64,000 nucleotides of DNA from Impatiens glandulifera (taxonomy: Eukaryota; Streptophyta; Magnoliopsida; Ericales; Balsaminaceae). The notes under the pieces are model-generated. The model did not search any database, was not told the DNA's origin, and saw nothing but the letters and a program-made list of their open reading frames with translations. A program made the translations under genes and the position numbers. The stretch's first letter is position 1. Every line of letters starts with the position of its first letter. The stretch is from NCBI RefSeq assembly GCF_907164915.1, contig NC_061863.1, positions 4,642,340-4,706,339 of the forward strand, read 5' to 3'. Positions 1 through 10,479 of this stretch are shown in pieces.

Positions 1-846
1 TATATAATCAAAAACAATATTCATGTTATTTATTCAAAACCTTGATATAAACATTGCTTATATTATTAGAAATTATTTGATTGATAAATATATTAATGCT
101 CCCTTTTAATATTTAATGAAAAAGTAAAGCGGGAGTGTCAAGCTTGTAACGAGTTTTTTATTCAAAACTTATTTTATAAAAATAAATTAAATAAAAGTAT
201 TTTAGTTGATATTTAATGTAATTTGAGGGTTGAAATTAAAATATAATGTGTTATTATTAAAATAATCAAATAATTCAAAATCAAACTAGCTCCTAAACAT
301 AATTATAATTATTTGAAGTTGATTCTATAATAAATTTATGATGAAATGAATATCTTCTTTATATTATTTATTTATGTGAATAGATGGTCATTAATTGCCG
401 GTAGAATTCCGAGAAGAACTGCAAATGACGTGAAGAATTTTTGGAATAGTCATTTGAAAAAAGTTATAAAAACCAATTCTACTGTCGAGAGAGCCAATAT
501 TAATTCAGATACTCCGAACAAAGTTGAAGCCATAAGACCTCGAACTCACACCTTCACAAAAAGACTAATTTTCGTCAAAGATAAATATGTTACCCTAAGA
601 ACCCATGACAACATGGAGTGCAATCAAGGAAATGTACCAATACAAGAACCTGTATACAAGGAAATGGAGAACAATATCCCAATTCAAAATGACATATCCA
701 ATGAAGGAGTTGATCATATGTGGAAGCAATACCCATGTTTGGTTGCAGAGAAAGAACAAGAAGATGTCACTCTCTTTGATCCAAACATTGATTGGGGTGA
801 CATTTCTGTGGAAAACATCAATATTTGGAGCCTCCTAGAAGATTAA
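1..846 (+). CDS. R2R3-MYB transcription factor, subgroup-6-like (copy 1), last exon only
   Basis: Partial gene; the window opens inside its last intron. Exon 3 runs 384-846 after the acceptor gtgaatag and stays open to the TAA. It encodes the R3 recognition-helix half ([20 protein letters not shown]) and a 130-residue tail ending IWSLLED. ANDV in R3 is the signature of eudicot anthocyanin-promoting MYBs, and IRPRTHTF resembles the subgroup-6 KPRPR[S/T]F motif. Known members activate anthocyanin genes in the nucleus together with bHLH and WD40 partners. The bHLH-contact motif would be in exon 2, outside the window. Odd points: PRR replaces the usual PGR and FWN the usual YWN. No frameshift is visible here, so this is the only MYB copy in the window that may work. 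Intron 1-383 matches intron 2 of the two pseudogene copies. Family is sure; activity is unknown. Confidence 0.85.
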
Positions 847-3483
847 GAATTGTGTCTATTTTAATTTTTGTTTATTAATGAACATTTATGATTAAGAATA
901 ATGAGCTCATTTAAAAATCAAAATCTATTTCTTGAGTTCACTAAAATAAATGTAATTAGTTGAGATGGAAGTCTATTAGCTATGGCCTTATAAAAGTTTG
1001 AGAAAGATTTTCGCAATAAAGAGCATTTATAATACATGATTTTTTAGAAACATGTATGTTATTTATTTTGTGTAAAATTGTTTTAGTTTTAATAAGAACT
1101 GGATCAACCAATAATCAAACAAGTAACAGTTCAAATAAATTGTCTTATTAGGCAAAGATAAACAAAAAAAATAAACAATTTGTTATAGCTTTAAAATTTG
1201 TTCATAAATCACTTTAACTAATATATTTCGAGTATAGATTAGCATGGTTGTATTATATGAACATGTCTTATATCAGATCTTAATATATCATGCTTTACTA
1301 TATCAAAACCAATATTTGATGAATATAATGTTTTTTGGTTTGGATTAGGTGGATATAATGGTTTTAAGGTTGGATGATCACATATAATTAATAATTAATT
1401 ATGATCTATTGAATTCAGTTGCCTATTTATAACCGTGTGAAATAAAATAGTAATTCTATTATGATCTTAATCAATTTAATTTTTTTTTATACGTAAGAAA
1501 TTTGGTGTTCTATTTTATGGAGCCGAATCTGCTGTCCCACAATCTATCCCACTAACCGTTACTCGTTCAAAATACAGTCCCCTATTTTATTGAATAACTA
1601 TTTTGGAATAGAGAGACTTAGTATACTTCATTATTATGTAGATTCCAGAGAGAAACCCCAAAATTACAATTACATAGAATAAACATGATCCCACGATTAC
1701 GCATCATGTATAGGAAGGTCGTAGCCATTAGAACACAATTGTTGTATGAAATGGTACACAGTTTTTACACATATAGAGAAAATTGTACCATGTGGCCACA
1801 TGGGGTCCCTTTGATCACATTTTTCAATAGAAACCACAAAATATAGGTTATCAATTCTTCTTCTTTCTTACCATAATAATAACCCTAATTTCATTTTATC
1901 AAAGTTCACACTACATTTCACCACCCGTAATTACCATTCTTGTTTTTGGTAAGAATTGAATTTAAGACTTCTTATGATTGATTTATAATTTGTTAGGGAC
2001 TTTAACTATTTTTATATCTTGTACAGTACATGTGAATTTGACATTTTATAATTATTTTAATGTTTTTTATTAGGTGAATATGAGTTAATTATTCACCTGA
2101 TTTTCTCAATTTTCTTTCCTATCAAATAAGTTGTTTTCTCGTTCATTTTATCACTCATCCAACGTACTTTTAGTAATCGAGATTGCTCAATTTTTCTATC
2201 ACTCATCCAACGTGCTTTTGGTAATCGAGATCTCTGGTTCTTTCTCCCCATCTAACGTGCTTTTGGTAATCGAGACGGGTGATTTAAGAGGTACGATCTT
2301 TATATATTCTCAATGAATTTGGTCATTCCATATATATGTGTATATTAGGTATTCTCTTTCCTTTTGTCCTTTTGTTTTCCATTACTTTTGGTTCATAAGT
2401 TTAGATCTATAGACTTTAAAAAAAAAAAATAATACACATGAGTGAGGGACCACGTCACAATTTTGTACATGAGATATTTATGACCATGAAAAACAGATAT
2501 CAATTCTTTCTGTTAGTAATATAACTAGTATATTTCAAATCAATACATATTCGTATTAAAAGATAATTTAATTATTTATTTACTAATTAAAAAGAAAATT
2601 ATAAAAAAAAAAAGCATTATGATTCAATTTTGTATATTTAATTATTGATGTATCTTTTATCACACAAAACTAATCTGAAAAAAATTTTAAAATTAATTTT
2701 AAAAAAAAATCTCCAAATTTCATTTTATGTAATTCTTTTTAAATTAAGATTATTTTATTAACACCATTACTTTGACTAGTTTCTCTTTCAAGTTAGTTAT
2801 ATGTTTACTTTAATAAAATCAAAAAAAGAATAGTTAAATAAAAAGTGTCATCTTATATGGCATTAAGTTTTTATCTTCTTTAATATCTATCTATTGTAAA
2901 TTCAAAGATGTATCTGTCTTAATAACATTTGACATATTTTATCGCTTTAAAGTAAGTTATAGTTTTTCGAGTTAAAACGAAAATTTAATTTCTACAATAA
3001 AATATAATTAAACAAAATGTGATATTAATATTATTTAGGCCAACTGTATTAAAAGGTTGTTTGATTTTTCCCTTGCTTGTTTAGGGTATTCTATAGAATG
3101 TTATCTTGTCCTATTGAGGTTTGATTGTTTGGTTCCTATTCCTATAAAATTTCCAATACATTTGTGGTCTCTTTAGTATTTTTGTTTGGTATGATATTTT
3201 CTTCTCGATCATCGTCCACTGAAACCGTGTCCAATTACTATTGAAAAAGAAAATCTAGTTAAACCAACAAATAAAGTGGTTATGGTTCTTGATGCAATAC
3301 TTTAATTGTGATGCACTCCATAATAAAGGATCATCATACCCAACTGAAATTCATAATAAAGATTTGGGGTCTACTTTTCTAAACCGGATGCAAGCACATC
3401 ATAGAATAACAAGAAAGAAGACAAGGTAACAAGAAAGTTACGAAACTCAACTCGCTGGATTAGAATCGTTCTTTGATGGATCT
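847..3483. other. Intergenic AT-rich DNA, 3' flank of MYB copy 1
   Basis: No gene seen. The first 250 bases (870-1110) recur after MYB copy 2 (about 7985-8245), so the MYB duplication unit included 3' flank. The remainder is AT-rich with short homopolymers; apart from the tandem repeat at 2151-2276 nothing is recognised. Confidence 0.6.
2151..2276 (+). repeat. Three imperfect tandem repeats of about 40-50 bp
   Basis: Three copies of a unit reading tcactcatccaacgt(a/g)ctttt followed by (a/g)gtaatcgaga. A 61-codon open frame over it is made of the repeat and resembles no known protein. Confidence 0.7.
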
Positions 3484-3488
3484 CGAGG

Positions 3489-4303
3489 TGTAGGTTAATT
3501 AGATGTTCGCATCGGAATAATTTATATATCTAATCTAAACATCTAATCATATGATCATGCATAATTGATAGAATCATGATATATAGTTTATAGAAATATA
3601 CCTTTGATGCGTGAACCGGATCAGATCTGGTAGTAATGAATAATCGAGAGCCCCACGTGTTGCTCCTCTACTTGGTCAACACGATCCCGACTAGATCTCT
3701 TTACTTTTGACTGCTAGGACGAAAAAGACAAAGGGGAAGCAATCCAATTGCTAGATTAAAAGATGATTTCTTCCTCCTGGAGTTCTCACCGTAATATAGC
3801 AAAAACTGTTTTAAAAGAGAAACAATTCTCTCTCTATTCACTTCTGTTTTCTTGTAAATAAGTGAATCCTTTTATATTAAATAAAACTACATAATTAATC
3901 ATTAATTATATATTATTTTATTTCACAATCTTAACTCCATAATTAACCATTAATTATATATTATTTGATTTCACAAATAAATAATATTTCTTATTATTAA
4001 TAATATATAATATGTATTAATTATATATTATTTTATTTCATAAATAAATAATATTTTTTATTATTAATAATATCTAATATGTTATAATAATTAACCATCT
4101 TTCTCGTTTATCTAATCGGTCAACTCTAAGTGTGTGACCTCATAGGACCCGATTATAATAGTTATAGGTTTAACCTCATTAATCGTAGTTGGCTTCTAGC
4201 AAAGCACTACGACTCCTAAAATAATCGGATTAAATTATATCTGTTAATTTGTCCTATCCAAATTTAGTCATTGCACATTAAATTAAAGGACACAATTCCT
4301 TCA
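3489..4303. mobile_element. Solo LTR of a retrotransposon, with 5-bp TSD
   Basis: An 815-bp block starts TGTAGG and ends CTTCA (TG...CA). It is flanked by the direct repeat CGAGG at 3484-3488 and 4304-4308. There are no internal retrotransposon domains and no second LTR, so this is a solo LTR left by recombination between LTRs. The stretch near 4100-4303 (the TTGCACATTAAATTAAAGGA region) resembles Copia LTR ends I have seen in other eudicots; that class assignment is a recollection. Confidence 0.8.
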
Positions 4304-4308
4304 CGAGG

Positions 4309-6440
4309 CTGTGGCATCCGAACTGCAGCAGAGTTACCCTGTATTATATATGTAATAGACTTTTCTTTTACACAATTTTGAAATCCAAAAACAAAAAAAT
4401 TAAATAGAAAAAACTGTTTTCAAGGAATTTTATCATGTTTTTTTTCTACAAATTCAGATTCAGCTTCATCTCCATATGGTGTTTTCAAATGTTATAAAAA
4501 AATAACTTACATCAAACAAGCTCATATTGGGTTTTATCTAGCTTAGTTGTTAATTGTAACATACATATCTGTGGCATCGTGTTTTCTTAGTGTTTCTTTT
4601 TGTAAATAATGGATATATTCATTATTGAATGTATTGTAAGCTTCTTTTCTGTCTTTTTGTATGCCCATTAGGAAAGAAGGGACTAAAAAAAAGCGGGAGA
4701 AAGTGCTGTTCTAAATTCTGCATTATTCAATAAGATTTAGAATGAATTCTGCAATTTTATCTATTTCTATCGGTCTGGTCTTTCTCATGCGCTCTTTCTT
4801 TTCTTGAAAAGGGAAATTATGCAGGCCTTCCTTAAATGGTCTCGGAATACTTCTAGTAGAACACTACGGAATACCCAAAAGATATATTGAAGTTATGGAC
4901 AAAACCAAGAAATAATAAAGAAGAAGTAAGTTCATCATTTGAAAGATTTTGTTTTTGCTTAATTTGCACTATATTGTAGAACTATATGGTTTTCTTCTTC
5001 TTCTCACTTAATGATGGTGTTTGTACTTATGTTCTCATAGATATAGATACATTTTCTCTCATATCTACATTATAATTATATTAAATCGATTTAATAATTT
5101 ATTAAATATATTTATTTTATTTGAGTTAATATAAATTGATGATTTTATTAAATTATAACTCACAAATTAATAGATAATAAAATATAATTAAAAATTTTAT
5201 GTATAGAACCAAATAATAAAAAGGGTAAAATATTAATACTAATAATATATTTTTATAATTCTGTTTTTATTTATTTTATTTTACTTATTATATATTTCTA
5301 TTATATTAAAAATTAGTATTAAAAACAAATTTTACTTTAGATAGCCGTATACTCGATGCCTGTGATTAATCAATATTTTAGATCGGGTTCGAAGTTGAGG
5401 TCGTAAAATGGGGAACAAAAATGATTACCTAATCAAGTTCGGGTTCGGAGTCCGGAGATTAGAAGTGTGCGAAATCAAAAGTACTAAAATTTCACTTACC
5501 AAATTTATAAATATTAAAATAATTATTGTGAATAAATAAATTTAAAATGATCAAAATTAATGTCAAACCAAGATTTAACAATTAATTAGATTAATTATTG
5601 TATTAATTAAATTTCAATTAATAAAAATAAAGCTAAGAAAATAAAATAATTTAAGATAAATGATATATTCATTTTATTCCAAATTAATTTTAAGAGTTCA
5701 AATAAATTAAATAAATAAATTTAGATGAATGTTTATCCATTTAAATTTTAAATAAATTATTTATAAAGCCTTAAGAATGTACACAAATTAAAATAAATAG
5801 ACAGAAATATTTGTATATTTGTGTTTATTTAAATATTTTGTAAGTTAAAAATAAAGGCAAAAGGATTAAAGAAAAAATAATTTTAAACTATCCAAGAAAA
5901 AATGGTATAATCTTAGTACAGTCAGAAATAAGAGAAATGGTTGCAATAGACCGCATGACCATCGGATGAGCGCTTGAGTCTCACCCAATGCACACCAAGA
6001 AGTTGCGTCGTCGCACGCTGCAACGGAAGAAAGACGTTTCCGCGTAGCACTTGATCAACTATTGCGCACTTCAACGTCATTAGCCCGAACGTGGACAAGA
6101 CGACTAAACGCAACGGACCGTTGACGGAACGTTGCGCCTTGACGCGTGTTCGCATTTTGGCTCGAAACGACGACGTTTCAACCTTGGATTGTCGTCTTCC
6201 TCGCGAAGAACATGATAAACATCGACCGAAACTTTTGATTTTTCAAAAGTGGAACTCGATTAATACTCAACCAAATCCAATATTTTAAAGACTAAATTGA
6301 TCACCCCTAACATGATGATTATTTCGCCTACGATCATAGGGGTAATGATGCCCTAATTGGATGAGAACGATCATTACCGAAGAAAGCCATTAATGTTTTA
6401 AATTTGTTCATGTGATTAGAAAAAAAATACACATCCATGA
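4309..6440. other. Intergenic DNA with a GC-richer island
   Basis: No gene recognised. The region 5930-6290 is clearly richer in G+C and CpG than its surroundings, with short open frames on both strands (5922-6155 minus, 6091-6288 plus) that resemble nothing I know. It may be a fragment of a retrotransposon untranslated region. The rest is AT-rich. Confidence 0.5.
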
Positions 6441-6496
6441 TCCATGTCTTTGAGAAGAAGACAAAAAAAACATGGATTCATCCCATCCTCTCCAAT

Positions 6497-6504
6497 TATA
6501 AATA
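6497..6504 (+). promoter_or_regulatory. TATA box of MYB copy 2
   Basis: TATAAATA lies 48 nt before the ATG at 6552. The same context (tccaattataaataccatg) precedes MYB copy 3, so this promoter was duplicated with the gene. Confidence 0.7.
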
Positions 6505-6551
6505 CCATGCATGTGTTAAAGATCACAAATACCAGAAAGAAATATAAACAA

Positions 6552-7967
6552 ATGGAAGGTAATATTATTCCCTTAAGTGTAAGAAAGGGTGCATGGACAG
6601 TAGAAGAAGATACTCTCCTAAGTGGCTATATCCTCAAGAATGGAGAAGGAAATTGGAACTTAATCCCGAAAAATGCAGGTTTATATGTATTGTATTGTTT
6701 TCAAATCAGACACAAAAATTTACTAAAGAAACTTATTTGTATATATGATAAACGAATAGGGTTAAACAGATGTAGAAAGAGTTGCCGACTAAGATAGTTA
6801 AACTATTTGAGCCCACATATAAAAAGATGAGCCTTTGAATATGATGAGATCATTAGGCTTCATAATCTATTAATCTATCAGGCTATTCAAGTTATGTGCT
6901 TAAACCTTGATATAAATCTTTATTATATTATTAGAAATTGTTTAAATGATAAATATATTAATGCGCCTTTTTAATATTTCATGGAAAAAAAAGCGGGAGT
7001 ATCAAGCTTGGTAAAGAGCTTTTTATTCAAAACTTAAATTTTATAAAAATAAATAAAATAAAAGTATTTTAGTTGATATTTAGTGTAATTTGATGGTTGA
7101 AATTATAAAATAATGTGTTATTATTAAAATAATCAAATAATTCAAATTCAAACTAGCTCCTAAACATAATTATAATTATTTGAAGTTGATTCTATAATAA
7201 ATTTATGATGAAATAAATATCCTCTTTTTATTTGTTTATTTATTTATGTGAATAGATGGTCTAATTGCTGGTAAAATTTTGGGAAGAATTGCAAATGATG
7301 TGAAGAATTTTTATAATAGTCATTTAAAAAATGTTACAAAATCTAATTCTACAGTCAAGAAAGTCAATAAAATTCAGACACTTCGAACAAATTAAGTTGA
7401 AGCCATATATAAGACCTCAAATTCACGCTTTCTCAAAAAAAACTATTTTTCTTCAAAGATAAATATGTTAGCCTAAGAACCCATGACAACATGATTGACA
7501 GCATGGAGTGCAATTCAGGGGCGGAGCCAAATACAAGTCGGCCCGGGCTGTAGTCCGGGTAGCCTTAAACAACCTGTATGTATTTTATCAATAACGACGG
7601 TAAATTACCGTCGTTATTGATTATTTTTCGTCGGTAAAAAACATTGGTGACAGCAAACTATAAAACTTAGCCCGGATAGATTTTTTAATAAAAAGTTAGC
7701 CCGGTTAGGTTTCAACTCCTGGCTCTGCCCCTAGTGCAATCAAGGAAATGCAGCACTACTAGAACCTATACACAAAGAAATGGATAACAATACCCAATTC
7801 AAATTGACATATCCAATGAAGAAAGATATGACCATATGTGGCAGCAATACTCATGTTTGGTTGCAGAGAAAGAACAAGAAGATGCCACTCTCTTTGATCC
7901 AAACAGTACTGATTGGGGTGACATTTCTTTGGAAAACATCAATATTTGGAGCCTCCTAGAAGATTAA
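6552..7967 (+). pseudogene. R2R3-MYB pseudogene, subgroup-6-like (copy 2)
   Basis: Exon 1 (6552-6678, 127 nt, donor GT at 6679) encodes an intact R2 start ([20 protein letters not shown], then GEGNW). Exon 2 starts after acceptor gaatag near 6765 and reads [12 protein letters not shown], but the next Trp codon is TAG (6795-6797). A second stop, TGA, replaces the Gly of KRG, and a few codons of the R3 helix (EIDLIIRL in copy 3) are missing. Exon 3 begins about 7256 with a 2-nt deletion compared with copy 1 (WSLIAG lost) and later carries a 218-bp MITE. The tail still ends in the conserved [14 protein letters not shown]. At least four disabling lesions make it a clear pseudogene. The intact exon 1 could still give a short truncated peptide. 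Confidence 0.92.
7515..7732. mobile_element. hAT-type MITE inside MYB copy 2
   Basis: A 218-bp insertion with inverted ends TCAGGGGCGGAGCCA and TGGCTCTGCCCCT, flanked by a perfect 8-bp duplication AGTGCAAT (7507-7514 and 7733-7740). MYB copy 1 shows the uninterrupted site (about 617-630), which proves the insertion. Eight-bp duplications are typical of hAT elements. There is no coding capacity. It contains a perfect 33-bp palindrome at 7588-7620 (16-nt arms TCAATAACGACGGTAA around one A). Confidence 0.92.
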
Positions 7968-9340
7968 GAATTGTGTTAGTTTAATTCGGTATTGTTTATT
8001 TTGATTCTTTGCTTATTAATCAATGGAAATATATGATTAAGAATAATTATGAGCTCATTTGAAAAATCAAAATCTATTTCGTGAGCTCGTTAAAATAAGT
8101 GTAAAGTCTAGTATGTGGCCTTATAGAAGTTTGAGAAAGATTCTCACAAATAGAGAGCATTTATAATACATGAATTTTTAGAAACATGTATGTTGTTTAT
8201 TTTGTGTAAAATTGTTTTAACTTAAATAAGAATTGGATCAACTAATAATCAAGGGTGATCAAATTGAAAATGCCTCCAATACCTTATGCTCAATAAGCTT
8301 TAACTAAGAGAGTCAAGATTTTGTGTTGACCTCATTTCACTTAGGATTTGAGATTTTTTAGTTTTGTCTTCATTTTAATTTTGATGCTATTTATTAGTTT
8401 TGAAATTTATGACTAATCATATAATAGTCTAGTTTTTATTTGAATTAAATGGTTCACATTCTTAATGAAAAATGAAACATAATTAAGCTGAAAAATTATT
8501 TTAAATTGAAGTGATTATTTGTATATTCCCCATACCAGCCAGGCAGCCGCTTAGGCCACCCCTCCCCAATATTAAAAACCTAGTCTACAAAGTTTGAAAC
8601 TCACCATAATAAGAATAAGAATCTAGTATAACAATTAACCAACTTAGACTAGAATATTAATTTTATTAAATATAATAAAAAATTATTAAACAAAAATGAA
8701 TAAATCTAATGCAGTGATAATTTAACTTATCATTTAATTTAATTTAATATATAAATGACTTATTTTATATAAGTTTATTTATAGTCACTTATTCTACATA
8801 TTTAAGTGAATATATATTAAAAATAAAAAAATAAAATTAATTCAAATATTAAGTACTTAAAATTTTTAATTTTATCAAATACTACATAAAATTCTTACCT
8901 TGCTCATTTCATTCTTATCCTCATCCCAACAACTTTGTCTACTTCAACATAAATTTCAACATTATCGCACATTTATCATCGTTACATCTCATGAACCCCC
9001 ATATATATCATCTAAATAAGTCGATAAATTCAATGCTATCTTTATTGTATTGTTTACTCAATTAGACATGAACAAATAATTATAAATAGAGGGTGGTTGT
9101 GACTTGTGAGGATCACCCCAATCATCAATGCCAAATCCTATAATATAGGAATGGTAGCTCATTAAATAGCAAGAAAGGTTTCCCTCCAACCAGCCCCCTC
9201 CTATATATTTTAGATTTGTTCACTTGATTAGAAAAACTACACATCATGATTCATTCTTTGAGAAGAATACAATAAACATGGAGACCTAAGGATAAATGAG
9301 ATATGCTTCTTTACAATATTCATGCATTCATCCCATCCTC
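7968..9340. other. Spacer between MYB copies 2 and 3
   Basis: Starts with 3' flank shared with copy 1, continues as unrecognised AT-rich DNA (8250-9000), and ends with the copy 3 promoter, which is similar to that of copy 2 (shared tccaattataaataccatg). No gene seen. Confidence 0.6.
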
Positions 9341-9346
9341 TCCAAT

Positions 9347-9354
9347 TATAAATA
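9347..9354 (+). promoter_or_regulatory. TATA box of MYB copy 3
   Basis: TATAAATA 30 nt before the ATG at 9384, in the same context as the copy 2 promoter. Confidence 0.65.
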
Positions 9355-9383
9355 CCATGCATGCGTGAAGGAAAGATACACAA

Positions 9384-9979
9384 ATGGAAAGTGATATTGT
9401 TCCTTTAGGTGTCAGAAAGGGTGCATGGACGGCAGAAGAAGATACTCTCCTAAGTGGCTATATCCTCAAGCATGGAGAAGGAAGTTTGCACTTAATCCCG
9501 AAAAACACAGGTTTACATGTATTTGTATTGTTTTCAAATCGGACACAAAAGTTTATTAGAGAAATTTGTTTGTATATATGATGAACAGACATAGTTAAAC
9601 AGATGTAGAAAGAGTTTGCATATGATGAGATCGATTTTATCATTAGGCTTCAAGAGAGGAGCATTTGCGTATGATGAGATCGATCTTATCATTAGGCTTC
9701 ACTATCTATTGGGCAACATGTATAATCGAATAATATTGGAGTTACGTATTCAAACCTTGATATAAACATTATCTATGTTATTAGTAAATATTTGAATGAT
9801 ATTTCAAAAAAATAAATGTTAGTATCAAACTTGTAAGTTTTTTTTTTCAAACCTTAAATTTAAAAAATAAAAAAATAAATAAAAATATTTTAGTTGATGA
9901 ATAAATTTGATGGTTAAAATGATTATTTAATGTGATATTATTAAAATAATCAAATAACTCAAAATCAAACTAGCTACTA

Positions 9980-10017
<38 letters not shown>

Positions 10018-10478
10018 TGATTATTAGAAGTTGGATTATGTAATAAATTTAGGATGAAATCAATATTCACATTTTATTTATTTATTTGAATAGATGGTCC
10101 TGAAAAACTGCAAATGATGTGAACAATTTTTGTATAATAGTCATTTAAAAAAGATTACAAAAGTCAATTCTACTGTCAAGAGAGCTAACAATTCAGATAC
10201 TCCCGAACAAGGTTAAAGCCATAAGACCTTGAACTCACACCTTTCAAAAAATCTAATTTCCGTGAAAGATAAATTATGTTACCCTAATAACCCATAACAA
10301 CATGATTGATAACATGGAGTGCAAATCAGGGAAATGTAGCAATACAAGAACCTATGTCCAAGGAAATTGAGAGCAATATCCCAATGAAGAAGGAGATGAT
10401 CATATATATGTGGCAGCAATACCCATGTTGGTTGCAGAGAAAGAACAAGAAGAGGCCACTCTCTTTGATCCAAACACA
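9384..10478 (+). pseudogene. R2R3-MYB pseudogene, subgroup-6-like (copy 3), 3' end cut off
   Basis: Exon 1 (9384-9510) is open, but the second core Trp of R2 is changed (GNWNL to GSLHL). In the exon 2 region the part encoding SCRLRWLNYL is deleted and a ~60-bp segment (tttgc.tatgatgagatcgat...) is duplicated in tandem at 9615-9720. The second copy still encodes KRGAFAYDEIDLIIRLHYLL, including the start of the R3 bHLH-contact motif (D-L-x2-R-x3-L). Exon 3 (about 10095) has lost the LIAGRIPRR codons. The tail ends abruptly near 10478 (SLIQT), where unrelated sequence begins, so the conserved C-terminus is missing. A (TA)n tract (9983-10013) lies in intron 2. Confidence 0.9.
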
Positions 10479-10479
10479 G

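Noticed and set aside
2131..2316. 61-codon open frame
   Set aside because: Made of three tandem DNA repeats; no homology.
7588..7620. Rho-independent terminator-like hairpin
   Set aside because: A nuclear plant locus; the palindrome lies inside a MITE with a TSD.
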